Source: Bradyrhizobium sp. SSBR45G
GTDB lineage: Bacteria > Pseudomonadota > Alphaproteobacteria > Rhizobiales > Xanthobacteraceae
Reading direction: 5' to 3'
NCBI RefSeq assembly: GCF_030159255.1
Contig: NZ_BSCT01000015.1
Location: 1-64,000, forward strand
Length of the DNA: 64,000 bases
Every line of letters starts with the position of its first letter. Position 1 is the first letter of the stretch. The notes under the pieces are model-generated. The model saw nothing but the letters and a program-made list of their open reading frames with translations, made no database searches and was not told where the DNA came from. Below, one piece after another: positions 36,499 through 44,834 of the stretch. Position numbers and translations under genes: made by a program.

Positions 36499-38481
36499 AT
36501 GACCTCGCGCGCCTCTTCTGCCCTTCGCAAGCCGACCAAATCCACCCAGAGCAAATCCGCCAAGACCGGGCCTTCGAAAAAGGCCAAGCCGGCGAAGACG
36601 TCGGCGAAGAAGCCGGTGTCGAGGCCCGCAGCCGTCAAGGCGGCTCGAGGTGCGACGGCCAAATCGTCTGCAAGGCCGGCCAAGAAGGTGGCTGCCAAGA
36701 GCGGCATTGGTGCGCTGCCCGAGTGGAATCTCGGCGACCTCTATATGGGCATCGATGCGCCGGAGATCGCTCACGATCTCGCGAAGATGGATTCTGAATG
36801 CGTCGCGTTTGAGACGGACTACAAGGGCAAGCTGGCCGAGCATGTGGCGCGGGAGGATGGCGGCGAATGGCTCGCAGGCGCCGTGCGGCGCTACGAGGCG
36901 ATCGATGACCTCGCCGGACGGCTCGGCTCGTTCGCAGGGCTTGCGCATGCCGGCGACAGCGTCGATCCCGCGATCTCCAAATTCTATGGCGACATCTCGG
37001 AACGGCTCACGGCCGCCTCCACCCATCTGCTGTTCTTCCCGCTCGAGCTCAACCGCATCGACGACGCCGTGATCGAGCGCGCGATGGAGACGCCGGCGCT
37101 CGGTCACTACCGGCCGTGGATCGAGGATCTGCGCAAGGACAAGCCCTATCAGCTCGAGGACCGCGTCGAGCAGCTGTTCCACGAAAAGTCGCAGACGGGA
37201 TACTCCTCCTGGAACAGATTGTTCGACCAGACCATCGCCGGGCTGCGCTTCCAGGTCGGCGGCAAGGAACTCGCGATCGAGCCGACGTTGAACTTCCTGC
37301 AGGACCGTGACGGCGCCAAGCGCAAGGCCGCCGCCGAGGCGCTGGCCAAGACCTTCAAGGCCAATGAGCGCACCTTCGCGCTGATCACCAACACGCTCGC
37401 CAAGGACAAGGACATCTCCGACCGCTGGCGCGGCTTCCAGGATGTCGCGGATTCCCGCCACCTGAACAATCGCGTCGAGCGCGAGGTGGTCGATGCGCTG
37501 GTGGCCTCGGTGCGGGCGGCCTATCCAAAGCTGTCGCATCGCTACTACCATCTCAAGGCGCGCTGGTTCAAAAAGAAGAAGCTGGCGCATTGGGACCGTA
37601 ACGCGCCGCTGCCCTTCGCGGCCAATGCCACCATTGCCTGGCCGGAAGCGAAGAGCATGGTGCTGACGGCCTATCGCGGCTTTTCACCGGAGATGGCCGA
37701 CATCGCGCAGCGCTTCTTCGACCAGAGCTGGATCGATGCGCCGGTGCGTCCAGGCAAGGCGCCGGGTGCGTTCTCGCATCCGACCACGCCGTCGGCGCAT
37801 CCCTATGTGTTGATGAACTATCAGGGCAAGCCGCGCGACGTGATGACGCTCGCGCACGAGCTCGGCCACGGCGTGCACCAAGTGCTGGCGGCGAGGCAAG
37901 GCGCGCTGATGGCGCCGACGCCGCTGACTTTGGCGGAGACCGCGAGCGTGTTCGGCGAGATGCTGACCTTCAAGCGGCTCCTGTCCGAGACCAAGGACGC
38001 CAGGCAGCGTCAGGCGCTGCTCGCCGGCAAGGTCGAGGACATGATCAACACGGTGGTGCGGCAGATCGCGTTCTACTCGTTCGAGCGCGCCGTGCACACC
38101 GAGCGCAAGAACGGGGAGCTGACCGCGGAGCGGCTCGGCCAGATCTGGATGTCGGTGCAGACCGAAAGCCTCGGCGAGGCGATCGAGATCAAGCCGGGCT
38201 ACGAGAACTTCTGGATGTACATCCCGCACTTCATCCACTCGCCATTCTACGTCTACGCCTATGCGTTCGGCGACTGCCTCGTGAACTCGCTCTATGCCGT
38301 CTACGAGCACGCCGCCGACGGCTTCGCCGAGCGCTATCTCGCGATGCTCGCGGCTGGCGGCACCAAGCATTATTCCGAGCTGCTCAAGCCGTTCGGCCTC
38401 GACGCCAAGGACCCCAAATTCTGGGACGGCGGCCTGTCGGTCATTGCCGGGATGATCGACGAACTGGAGCGGATGGCGTAG
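36499..38481 (+). CDS. pepF: Oligoendopeptidase F (M3 family) with basic N-terminal tail
   Basis: A 660-residue zinc peptidase. The catalytic motif HELGH is at residues 453-457 (MTLAHELGHGVHQVLA), with the third ligand in the following TLAETASVFGEM. Helical substrate-channel domains cover about 75-430. PepF cleaves short peptides in the cytoplasm. The first 68 residues are unusual: almost only Lys, Ala, Ser, Pro, Thr and Arg, like a histone-H1 tail (SKSAKTGPSKKAKPAKTSA). The canonical protein begins around LPEWNLGDLY. The tail is in frame with a good ATG at 36499, but a later start cannot be excluded. Confidence 0.93.
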   Translation: MTSRASSALRKPTKSTQSKSAKTGPSKKAKPAKTSAKKPVSRPAAVKAARGATAKSSARPAKKVAAKSGIGALPEWNLGDLYMGIDAPEIAHDLAKMDSECVAFETDYKGKLAEHVAREDGGEWLAGAVRRYEAIDDLAGRLGSFAGLAHAGDSVDPAISKFYGDISERLTAASTHLLFFPLELNRIDDAVIERAMETPALGHYRPWIEDLRKDKPYQLEDRVEQLFHEKSQTGYSSWNRLFDQTIAGLRFQVGGKELAIEPTLNFLQDRDGAKRKAAAEALAKTFKANERTFALITNTLAKDKDISDRWRGFQDVADSRHLNNRVEREVVDALVASVRAAYPKLSHRYYHLKARWFKKKKLAHWDRNAPLPFAANATIAWPEAKSMVLTAYRGFSPEMADIAQRFFDQSWIDAPVRPGKAPGAFSHPTTPSAHPYVLMNYQGKPRDVMTLAHELGHGVHQVLAARQGALMAPTPLTLAETASVFGEMLTFKRLLSETKDARQRQALLAGKVEDMINTVVRQIAFYSFERAVHTERKNGELTAERLGQIWMSVQTESLGEAIEIKPGYENFWMYIPHFIHSPFYVYAYAFGDCLVNSLYAVYEHAADGFAERYLAMLAAGGTKHYSELLKPFGLDAKDPKFWDGGLSVIAGMIDELERMA

Positions 38482-38513
38482 GGGCGTAAAACATTTGTTG
38501 AACGGAATGAAGA

Positions 38514-38541
38514 GGCGCGTTATACATTTGTATAACGCGCC
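38514..38541. promoter_or_regulatory. Perfect palindrome upstream of the toxin-antitoxin pair
   Basis: GGCGCGTTATAC (38514-38525), ATTT, GTATAACGCGCC (38530-38541), then ATTTTTTCGG. The 12-bp arms are perfect. The position, 21 nt before the antitoxin ATG, fits an AbrB-type autoregulatory operator. Its stem plus T-run and its place 33 nt after the pepF stop also fit an intrinsic terminator. It may serve as both. Confidence 0.7.
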
Positions 38542-38562
38542 ATTTTTTCGGAGCGGCCCGCT

Positions 38563-38787
38563 ATGAAGATTGAAATCAAGAAGATCGGCAATTCCGACGG
38601 CCTGCTGTTGCCGCGTGAACTGATGCAGAGGCTCGACCTCAAGCGCGGTCAGCAACTGCACATCGTCGAATTGCCAGGCGGCGGCTTCCAGGCGCTGCCC
38701 TATGATCCGGATTTCGAGCGGACGATGGAGATCGCGGACGAGATCATGGATGAGTATCGCGACACCCTCGCCGCGCTCGCCAAATGA
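38563..38787 (+). CDS. AbrB/SpoVT-type antitoxin
   Basis: A 74-residue protein. The N-terminal swapped-hairpin AbrB domain (about 1-45) has KIEIKKIGNSDGLLLPRELMQRLDLKRGQQL. The C-terminal segment (about 46-74) is the toxin-binding tail. The gene overlaps the doc gene by 4 nt (ATGA), the standard antitoxin-first order. Antitoxins of this type bind the operon palindrome as dimers and neutralise the toxin by insertion of the tail. Pairing of AbrB-type antitoxins with Doc toxins is known but less common than Phd-Doc. Confidence 0.9.
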   Translation: MKIEIKKIGNSDGLLLPRELMQRLDLKRGQQLHIVELPGGGFQALPYDPDFERTMEIADEIMDEYRDTLAALAK

Positions 38788-39179
38788 GCGAGCAGCAAGA
38801 ACCGCTTTGGATCACCTACGAGCAGGCCGTCGCAATCCACGCCCGACAGTTGCGCCGCTTCGGCGGCGCGCCTGGGCTGCGTGACGAGGGCATGCTCCGC
38901 TCGGCCCTGGAGCGGCCCATTAACAAATGGAGCTATGAGCAGGCGACGCTTCCCGAGCTTGCCGCAGCCTATGCATTCGGACTCGCCAAGAACCACGCTT
39001 TCGTCGACGGCAATAAGCGGATCGCTTTCATGGCGATGATGACGTTTCTGCGCAGAAACGAAATCGCGTTCGCGCCGGACCCGGCTGAAGCGACCGCCAT
39101 GATCCTCGCCCTCGCCGCCGGCGAGGTCAGCGAGGCCAGCCTGACGCGCTGGATCCTTGACAATTGGCCCGGCGAATAG
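38784..39179 (+). CDS. Doc-type toxin (Fic/DOC family)
   Basis: A 131-residue protein, the usual length for Doc. The active loop HAFVDGNKR (residues 71-79) has the Doc-specific lysine in place of the second glycine of the Fic motif HxFxxGNGR. Doc of phage P1 phosphorylates EF-Tu rather than adding AMP, and this motif predicts the same chemistry. Conserved AVAIHARQLRRFGGAPGLRDEGMLRSAL opens the fold. It is translationally coupled to the AbrB antitoxin. All key residues are present, so the module looks intact. Confidence 0.93.
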   Translation: MSEQQEPLWITYEQAVAIHARQLRRFGGAPGLRDEGMLRSALERPINKWSYEQATLPELAAAYAFGLAKNHAFVDGNKRIAFMAMMTFLRRNEIAFAPDPAEATAMILALAAGEVSEASLTRWILDNWPGE

Positions 39180-39284
39180 GGCGATCGGAAAAACCGATAA
39201 AACTGCCTTGCATGCCAGCCGTTGCCCTTGCATTGGCTTTGGGGTATGCGACCTTAACAAAGCAATTTTCTCTGGGGGACCCCG

Positions 39285-39437
39285 ATGGCAAACCATGGCG
39301 AGATCGCCTACTCGACGGCTGACGGCAACGACTACGCGGCGCATGAGGCCACGTATGTGGGCTTCATCAATCTGGTGAAGTTCGGCACGATCGGCGTCGC
39401 TCTGATCGTCATCTTGATGGCTATTTTCCTCGTTTAG
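39285..39437 (+). CDS. aa3-type cytochrome c oxidase subunit IV (small)
   Basis: A 50-residue protein, MANHGEIAYSTADGNDYAAH and onward, ending VALIVILMAIFLV. A short soluble N-terminus with the conserved HE.TY..F segment (AHEATYVGFINLVKFG) precedes one membrane helix (about 32-50). This is the bacterial aa3 oxidase subunit IV family (PF07835), a single-helix accessory subunit of the oxidase. The GGGGGAC element lies upstream of the ATG. It stands alone here without other oxidase genes, 127 nt before pntAA, and a hairpin follows. Confidence 0.88.
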   Translation: MANHGEIAYSTADGNDYAAHEATYVGFINLVKFGTIGVALIVILMAIFLV

Positions 39438-39447
39438 TGTCGCTCTG

Positions 39448-39475
39448 GGCCCGCCGGCATCTCCGCCGGCGGGCC
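39448..39475 (+). terminator. Hairpin after the subunit IV gene
   Basis: GGCCCGCCGGC (39448-39458), loop ATCTCC, GCCGGCGGGCC (39465-39475). The 11-bp stem is perfect but only TT follows, so termination may be partial and let transcription enter pntAA. Confidence 0.7.
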
Positions 39476-39564
39476 TTCAGCTGAGCGCCCCTGGCGCTGA
39501 AGGCTGAAGCCAGTTGGACGTCCCGCCCTTTTAAGCTCGCGCGCGCATCCGCGCCGGAGGCCTC

Positions 39565-40692
39565 ATGAAGATTGCCGTCGCCAAGGAAATCGACCCGTTG
39601 GAGCCGCGGGTCGCCGCCTCTCCCGACACGGTGAAGAAGTTCAAGGCGCTGGGTGCCGAGATCGCGGTCGAGCCCGGTGCCGGCATCAAGTCCGGCCTGC
39701 CGGATTCGGAGTTCACGGCGGCGGGCGCAACCGTCAGCGCCGACGCGCTCAAGGACGCCGACATCATCATCAAGGTGAAACGGCCGGAAGCCTCCGAGCT
39801 CGCCAATTACCGGCGCGGTGCCTTGGTGTTCGCGATCATGGACCCCTACGGCAACGACGCCGCGCTCAAGGCGATGGCCGATGCCGGCATCGCCTCCTTC
39901 GCGATGGAGCTGATGCCGCGCATCACCCGCGCCCAGGTCATGGACGTGCTGTCGAGCCAGGCCAACCTCGCCGGCTACCGCGCCGTCATCGAAGGCGCTG
40001 AGGCATTCGGCCGCGCCTTCCCGATGATGATGACCGCGGCCGGCACCGTGCCGGCGACGAAGGTCTTCGTGATGGGCGTCGGCGTCGCCGGCCTGCAGGC
40101 GATCGCGACCGCGCGCCGGCTCGGCGCCATGGTCTCGGCCACCGACGTGCGGCCGGCCACCAAGGAGCAGGTGGAAAGCCTCGGCGCCAAGTTCCTGGCG
40201 GTCGAGGACGAGGAGTTCAAGAACGCCCAGACGGCCGGCGGCTACGCCAAGGAGATGTCGAAAGAGTACCAGGCCAAGCAGGCTGCTTTGACGGCGGAAC
40301 ACATCAAGAAGCAGGACGTCATCATCACGACTGCGCTGATCCCGGGCCGTCCGGCGCCGCGCCTCGTCACCATGGAGATGGTGAAGTCGATGCGTCCTGG
40401 CTCCGTGCTGGTCGACCTCGCGGTCGAGCGCGGCGGCAACGTCGAGGGCGTCAAGCTCGGCGAGACCGTCGAGATCGATGGCGTCAAGATCATCGGCTAC
40501 CCCAACCTCGCAGGTCGGGTCGCAGCGTCCGCCTCCGGCCTCTACGCCCGCAACCTGTTCTCCTTCATCGAGACGATGATCGACAAGAAGGAGAAGGCGC
40601 TGGCAGTCAATTGGGACGACGAGCTGGTCAAGGCCACGGCTTTGACAAAGGACGGCGCCATCGTCCACCCGAACTTCCAGCCGAAGGCTTAA
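39565..40692 (+). CDS. pntAA: NAD(P) transhydrogenase subunit alpha 1 (NAD-binding)
   Basis: A 375-residue soluble subunit, the dI component. MKIAVAKEIDPLEPRVAASP opens the alanine-dehydrogenase-like fold, and the NAD Rossmann motif GVGVAGLQAIATARRLGA lies around residue 173. The mobile-loop region (KEMSKEYQAKQAALTAEH) is near 230. It binds NAD(H) and passes hydride to NADP in PntB, coupled to proton flow. GGAGG precedes the ATG. It is followed 12 nt later by the membrane part of alpha (pntAB), the split form found in Rhodospirillum and most alphaproteobacteria. Confidence 0.96.
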   Translation: MKIAVAKEIDPLEPRVAASPDTVKKFKALGAEIAVEPGAGIKSGLPDSEFTAAGATVSADALKDADIIIKVKRPEASELANYRRGALVFAIMDPYGNDAALKAMADAGIASFAMELMPRITRAQVMDVLSSQANLAGYRAVIEGAEAFGRAFPMMMTAAGTVPATKVFVMGVGVAGLQAIATARRLGAMVSATDVRPATKEQVESLGAKFLAVEDEEFKNAQTAGGYAKEMSKEYQAKQAALTAEHIKKQDVIITTALIPGRPAPRLVTMEMVKSMRPGSVLVDLAVERGGNVEGVKLGETVEIDGVKIIGYPNLAGRVAASASGLYARNLFSFIETMIDKKEKALAVNWDDELVKATALTKDGAIVHPNFQPKA

Positions 40693-40704
40693 AGGAGCAA
40701 AGCC

Positions 40705-41022
40705 ATGGAACATGTCGTCCAAGCCGTCGATCCGTTCGTCTTCCGGCTGTCGATCTTCGTGCTGGCGGTGTTCGTCGGCTATTTCGTGGTGTGGTCGGTG
40801 ACGCCGGCCCTGCACACGCCGCTGATGTCGGTGACCAACGCAATCTCCTCGGTGATCGTGGTCGGCGCGCTGCTTGCGGTCGGCGTTCCCATGTTGTCGA
40901 GCGGCAGCGGTCTGGCGCGCGCGTTCGGCTTCATCGCGCTGATCTTCGCCTGCGTGAACATCTTCGGAGGCTTCCTCGTCACCCAGCGCATGCTGGCGAT
41001 GTACAAGAAGAAGTCCAAGTAA
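40705..41022 (+). CDS. pntAB: NAD(P) transhydrogenase subunit alpha 2 (membrane)
   Basis: A 105-residue protein with three membrane segments (about 14-34, 43-63 and 70-92), corresponding to the C-terminal membrane part of E. coli PntA. It ends in a basic MYKKKSK. It forms half of the proton channel with PntB. AAGGAGC lies upstream of the ATG. The downstream pntB start is 45 nt away. Confidence 0.95.
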   Translation: MEHVVQAVDPFVFRLSIFVLAVFVGYFVVWSVTPALHTPLMSVTNAISSVIVVGALLAVGVPMLSSGSGLARAFGFIALIFACVNIFGGFLVTQRMLAMYKKKSK

Positions 41023-41067
41023 CAACGCCGCACGACGCGGGAAGACAGGCACAACGGGGCATCTGCA

Positions 41068-42465
41068 ATGAACGCCAATCTGTCGGCACTCCTTTATCTC
41101 GTGGCAGGTGTGCTGTTCATCCTGTCTCTTCGTGGACTGTCCAGCCCGGCGACCAGCCGGCAGGGCAACTTCTTCGGCATGGCCGGCATGGCGATTGCCG
41201 TTGCCACCACCCTGGCCAGCCATCCCCCGGCCGACGCCGTGGCGTGGGTCCTGGTGATCCTCGGCATCGCCATCGGTGGCGGCATTGGCGCGGTCATTGC
41301 TCGTCGCGTGCCGATGACCTCGATGCCGGAACTGGTCGCCGCTTTCCACTCACTGGTGGGCATGGCGGCGGTCCTGGTGGCGGCCGGCGCGTTCTATGCG
41401 CCCGAAGCGTTCGACATCGGCACCCCCGGCAACATCCATTCGCAGAGCCTGATCGAAATGTCGCTCGGCGTCGCGATCGGCGCCCTGACCTTCACCGGCT
41501 CGGTGATCGCGTTCCTGAAGCTGTCGGGCCGCATGAGCGGTGCGCCGATCATTCTCCCTGCGCGCCACATCATCAACATCGTGCTGGCGATCGCGCTGGT
41601 GGTCTTCATCGTCGGACTCGTGATGTCCGGCAGTGCGCTGGACTTCTGGCTGATTACCATCATCGCGCTCACGCTCGGCGTGCTCATCATCATCCCGATC
41701 GGCGGCGCCGACATGCCGGTCGTGATCTCGATGCTGAACTCCTATTCCGGCTGGGCGGCCGCAGGCATCGGCTTCACGCTCGGCAACTCGGCGCTGATCA
41801 TCACCGGTGCGCTGGTCGGCTCGTCCGGCGCCATCCTGTCCTACATCATGTGCCACGCGATGAACCGGTCCTTCATCTCGGTCATCCTCGGCGGCTTCGG
41901 CGGCGAGACCGCAGCGGCCGGTGGCGCCACGGGTGAGCAGAAGCCGGCCAAGCTCGGCTCGGCCGATGATGCGGCCTTCATCATGAAGAACGCTTCGAAG
42001 GTCATCATCGTCCCCGGTTACGGCATGGCGGTTGCGCAGGCGCAGCACGCGGTGCGTGAGCTGGCCGACACGCTGAAGAAGGAAGGCGTCGAGGTGAAGT
42101 ACGCGATCCACCCGGTCGCTGGCCGCATGCCCGGCCACATGAACGTGCTGCTGGCCGAGGCCAACGTCCCCTATGACGAGGTGTTCGAGCTCGAGGACAT
42201 CAACTCCGAATTCGCCCAGACCGACGTCGCCTTCGTGATCGGCGCCAACGACGTCACCAATCCCGCGGCCGAGGAGGACAAGACCTCGCCGATCTACGGC
42301 ATGCCGGTGCTGCAGGTCTGGAAGGCGGGCACCGTGATGTTCATCAAGCGTTCGCTCGCGTCGGGCTATGCCGGCATCGACAATCCGCTGTTCTATCGCG
42401 ACAACACGATGATGCTGCTCGGCGACGCCAAGAAGATGACCGAGAACATCGTCAAGGCGATGTAG
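41068..42465 (+). CDS. pntB: NAD(P) transhydrogenase subunit beta
   Basis: A 465-residue protein. Eight or nine membrane helices (about 1-265) include the proton-channel histidine region (MPELVAAFHSLVG, His91). The soluble NADP-binding domain (about 285-465) has VPGYGMAVAQAQHAV, then HPVAGRMPGHMNVLLAEA and GANDVTNPAA. The enzyme makes NADPH from NADH using the proton gradient. It is the last gene of pntAA-pntAB-pntB; the following hydrolase begins 18 nt downstream and may be read through. Confidence 0.97.
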   Translation: MNANLSALLYLVAGVLFILSLRGLSSPATSRQGNFFGMAGMAIAVATTLASHPPADAVAWVLVILGIAIGGGIGAVIARRVPMTSMPELVAAFHSLVGMAAVLVAAGAFYAPEAFDIGTPGNIHSQSLIEMSLGVAIGALTFTGSVIAFLKLSGRMSGAPIILPARHIINIVLAIALVVFIVGLVMSGSALDFWLITIIALTLGVLIIIPIGGADMPVVISMLNSYSGWAAAGIGFTLGNSALIITGALVGSSGAILSYIMCHAMNRSFISVILGGFGGETAAAGGATGEQKPAKLGSADDAAFIMKNASKVIIVPGYGMAVAQAQHAVRELADTLKKEGVEVKYAIHPVAGRMPGHMNVLLAEANVPYDEVFELEDINSEFAQTDVAFVIGANDVTNPAAEEDKTSPIYGMPVLQVWKAGTVMFIKRSLASGYAGIDNPLFYRDNTMMLLGDAKKMTENIVKAM

Positions 42466-42483
42466 CCGAGATCGTCGAGAGCC

Positions 42484-43284
42484 ATGACGATTCTGAAATG
42501 GCTCCTGATCGTCGTCGTGGCGATCTACGGCACGGTGCTTGCGGTCCTGTTCGTCCGTCAGCGTGCGATGCTGTTTCCGATCCCGCCGGTCGGCCGCACG
42601 GCGCCGGCTGCAGCCGGATTTCCTCAGGCCGAAGAGCATGTGTTGACCTCGGCCGACGGCGAAAAGGTCATCGTCTGGCACGTGCCGGCGAAGCCCGGCA
42701 GCAAGGTCGTTCTCTATTTCCCCGGCAATGGCGATTTCCTCGCCGGGGTGGTGTCACGCTTCAAGGCGCTGACCGCCGACGGCACGGGTCTCGTTGCGCT
42801 GTCGTATCGTGGCTATGCGGGATCGAGCGGCAGTCCTAGCGAGCAGGGGCTGCTTCAGGACGCCGCAGCCGCCTTTGCCTTCACCCGTGAGCGCTACGAG
42901 GCGACGCGTATCGTGGTGTGGGGGTTTTCGCTCGGTAGCGGCGTGGCCACCGCGATCGCTGCGGAGCATCCGATCGCCAGGCTGATCCTCGAAGCGCCCT
43001 ACACGTCGACGGTCGACGTCGCATCCGACATGCTCAAGGTGGTTCCCGTGAGTCTCTTGATGCGTGACAGCTTCCATTCCGACCAGCGCATCGCCAATGT
43101 GCATGTGCCGCTCCTGATCATGCATGGCGCCAGAGATCCGGGGATTCCGATCCGCTTCGGGGAAAGATTGTTCGCACTTGCGCATGAGCCCAAGCGCTTC
43201 GTACGGTTTGCCGACGGCGGACATAATGATCTGGATCTTTTCGGTGCGACCGACACAGCGAAGAGTTTTATCAGCGGCCCCTAG
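42484..43284 (+). CDS. Membrane-anchored alpha/beta hydrolase (BEM46/ABHD13-like)
   Basis: A 266-residue protein. One N-terminal membrane segment (about 5-24) is followed by an alpha/beta hydrolase domain with oxyanion-hole FPGNG (79-83), SYRGYAGSSG, nucleophile elbow GFSLGSG (Ser149), the acid in GARDPG (Asp218) and GGHND (His247). All three triad residues are present. This architecture matches the BEM46/ABHD13-like group, with the catalytic domain probably facing the periplasm or cytoplasmic face. The substrate is unknown. It follows pntB by 18 nt and overlaps the next gene by 59 nt. Confidence 0.87.
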   Translation: MTILKWLLIVVVAIYGTVLAVLFVRQRAMLFPIPPVGRTAPAAAGFPQAEEHVLTSADGEKVIVWHVPAKPGSKVVLYFPGNGDFLAGVVSRFKALTADGTGLVALSYRGYAGSSGSPSEQGLLQDAAAAFAFTRERYEATRIVVWGFSLGSGVATAIAAEHPIARLILEAPYTSTVDVASDMLKVVPVSLLMRDSFHSDQRIANVHVPLLIMHGARDPGIPIRFGERLFALAHEPKRFVRFADGGHNDLDLFGATDTAKSFISGP

Positions 43285-44719
43285 CGTTCGCGCGGCGAGA
43301 TGGCCGGGTGGCCTGGCCGCTGTCCTGTTCTTTGCAGGTCTGCCGATGCCAGCGCATGCCGCCGGGCTGAACGGCGCCGCGATGGCCTGGCCGTTCGCGC
43401 TGCCGTTCGCGGGATTGCTGCTGTCGATCGCGCTCGGACCGCTGCTGTTTGCCGGCTTCTGGCATCACCATTACGGCAAGATCGCCGCGGCATGGGCCTT
43501 GGTGACGCTGGCGGCGCTGTCCTGGAACGCCGGGCTTGCGACGGCGCTTGCCGCCTTCGTCCACGCGTTGCTCGCCGAGTATCTCAGCTTCATCGTGCTC
43601 CTGTTCGCGCTTTACACGGTCGCCGGAGGCATCCTGGTCACCGGCGATATCAGAGGCACGCCGACCACCAATACGGCCATCCTTGCGCTCGGCACGATCA
43701 TCGCGAGCGTTGTCGGCACCACGGGCGCCGCGATGATCCTGGTCCGTCCTCTGATCCGCGCCAACCTCGGGCGGCCGCACAATGTGCATGTGCTGGTGTT
43801 CTTCATCATCCTGGCTGCCAATGTCGGCGGTGCGCTGAGCCCGCTCGGCGATCCCCCGCTGTTCGTCGGCTTTCTGCGCGGCGTCGACTTCTTCTGGACC
43901 ACGCAGCACATCTGGCTGCAGACCGCGATCGTCGCCGGCCTGCTGCTCGTGATCTTTGCGGCCATCGACGTCTGGCGCTTCCGGGCGGAGAAGCCGGCGT
44001 CGCAGGCGTCCGGGACGAGGGAGCCGGTGCGCGTTCGCGGTCTCGTCAACATCGTCCTGATCGCGGCCATCGTGGTCAACACGCTGGTCTCGGCGACCTG
44101 GAAGCCGGGCATCACCTTCGACGTCTACGGCACGCATCTCGAACTGCAGAACCTCGTTCGCGACGCCATCCTCGTGGTGATCGCCGGCCTGTCGCTCCGG
44201 CTCACGCCGGACGAACACCGCGAGGCCAACGGGTTCAACTGGGAGCCGATCCGCGAGGTCGCCAAGCTGTTCGCGGCGATCTTCACCGCCATCGTTCCGG
44301 TGATCGCCATGCTGAATGCCGGCCACGAGGGGACCTTCGGCTGGCTGCTGAATGCGGTGACGACGCCATCCGGCGCGCCGCGAGAGGTCGCCTATTTCTG
44401 GTTCACCGGGCTGATGTCCGCGTTCCTCGACAACGCGCCGACCTATCTCTTGTTCTTCGAGCTCGCCGGCGGAGACCCCAAGGTGCTGATGGGCGAGCTC
44501 TCGGGAACGCTGGCCGCAATATCGATGGGCGCGGTCTATATGGGCGCGCTGACCTATATCGGGAACGCGCCGAACTTCATGGTCGCGGCGATCGCCAATG
44601 AGCGCGGCATCAAGATGCCGAGCTTCTTCGGCTACATGCTGCGGGCGGCGGCCGTCCTGATCCCGTTGTTCCTGCTGTTGACCGTGCTGCCGATTCATCC
44701 GCTGCTCAGCGCGCATTGA
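43226..44719 (+). CDS. Sodium:proton antiporter (NhaD/CitMHS-type ion transporter)
   Basis: About 497 residues with about twelve membrane segments. The family-typical motifs are TTNTAILALGTIIASVVGTTGA and ANVGGALSPLGDPPLFVGFL in the first half and FLDNAPTYLLFFELAGGD with YIGNAPNFMVAAI in the second. The inverted-repeat membrane hairpins with Asn-Ala-Pro are typical of NhaD and related DASS/IT transporters. The start is uncertain: ATG 43226 overlaps the hydrolase gene by 59 nt, and GTG 43244 is an alternative. The region GGLAAVLFFAGLPMPAHAAG acts as the first membrane segment or signal. It is followed by another cation exchanger, chaA. Confidence 0.85.
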   Translation: MIWIFSVRPTQRRVLSAAPSVRAARWPGGLAAVLFFAGLPMPAHAAGLNGAAMAWPFALPFAGLLLSIALGPLLFAGFWHHHYGKIAAAWALVTLAALSWNAGLATALAAFVHALLAEYLSFIVLLFALYTVAGGILVTGDIRGTPTTNTAILALGTIIASVVGTTGAAMILVRPLIRANLGRPHNVHVLVFFIILAANVGGALSPLGDPPLFVGFLRGVDFFWTTQHIWLQTAIVAGLLLVIFAAIDVWRFRAEKPASQASGTREPVRVRGLVNIVLIAAIVVNTLVSATWKPGITFDVYGTHLELQNLVRDAILVVIAGLSLRLTPDEHREANGFNWEPIREVAKLFAAIFTAIVPVIAMLNAGHEGTFGWLLNAVTTPSGAPREVAYFWFTGLMSAFLDNAPTYLLFFELAGGDPKVLMGELSGTLAAISMGAVYMGALTYIGNAPNFMVAAIANERGIKMPSFFGYMLRAAAVLIPLFLLLTVLPIHPLLSAH

Positions 44720-44834
44720 TCTGATCGCCGGCAACCCGGACAAGACCTCGCTTTGGGCCATTCGCCCGCAGGCCGGGTGACGGCCGCCTTGCCGTCGCGC
44801 ATAGTCGGGCAGAACGGATCGAAGGACACGAATC

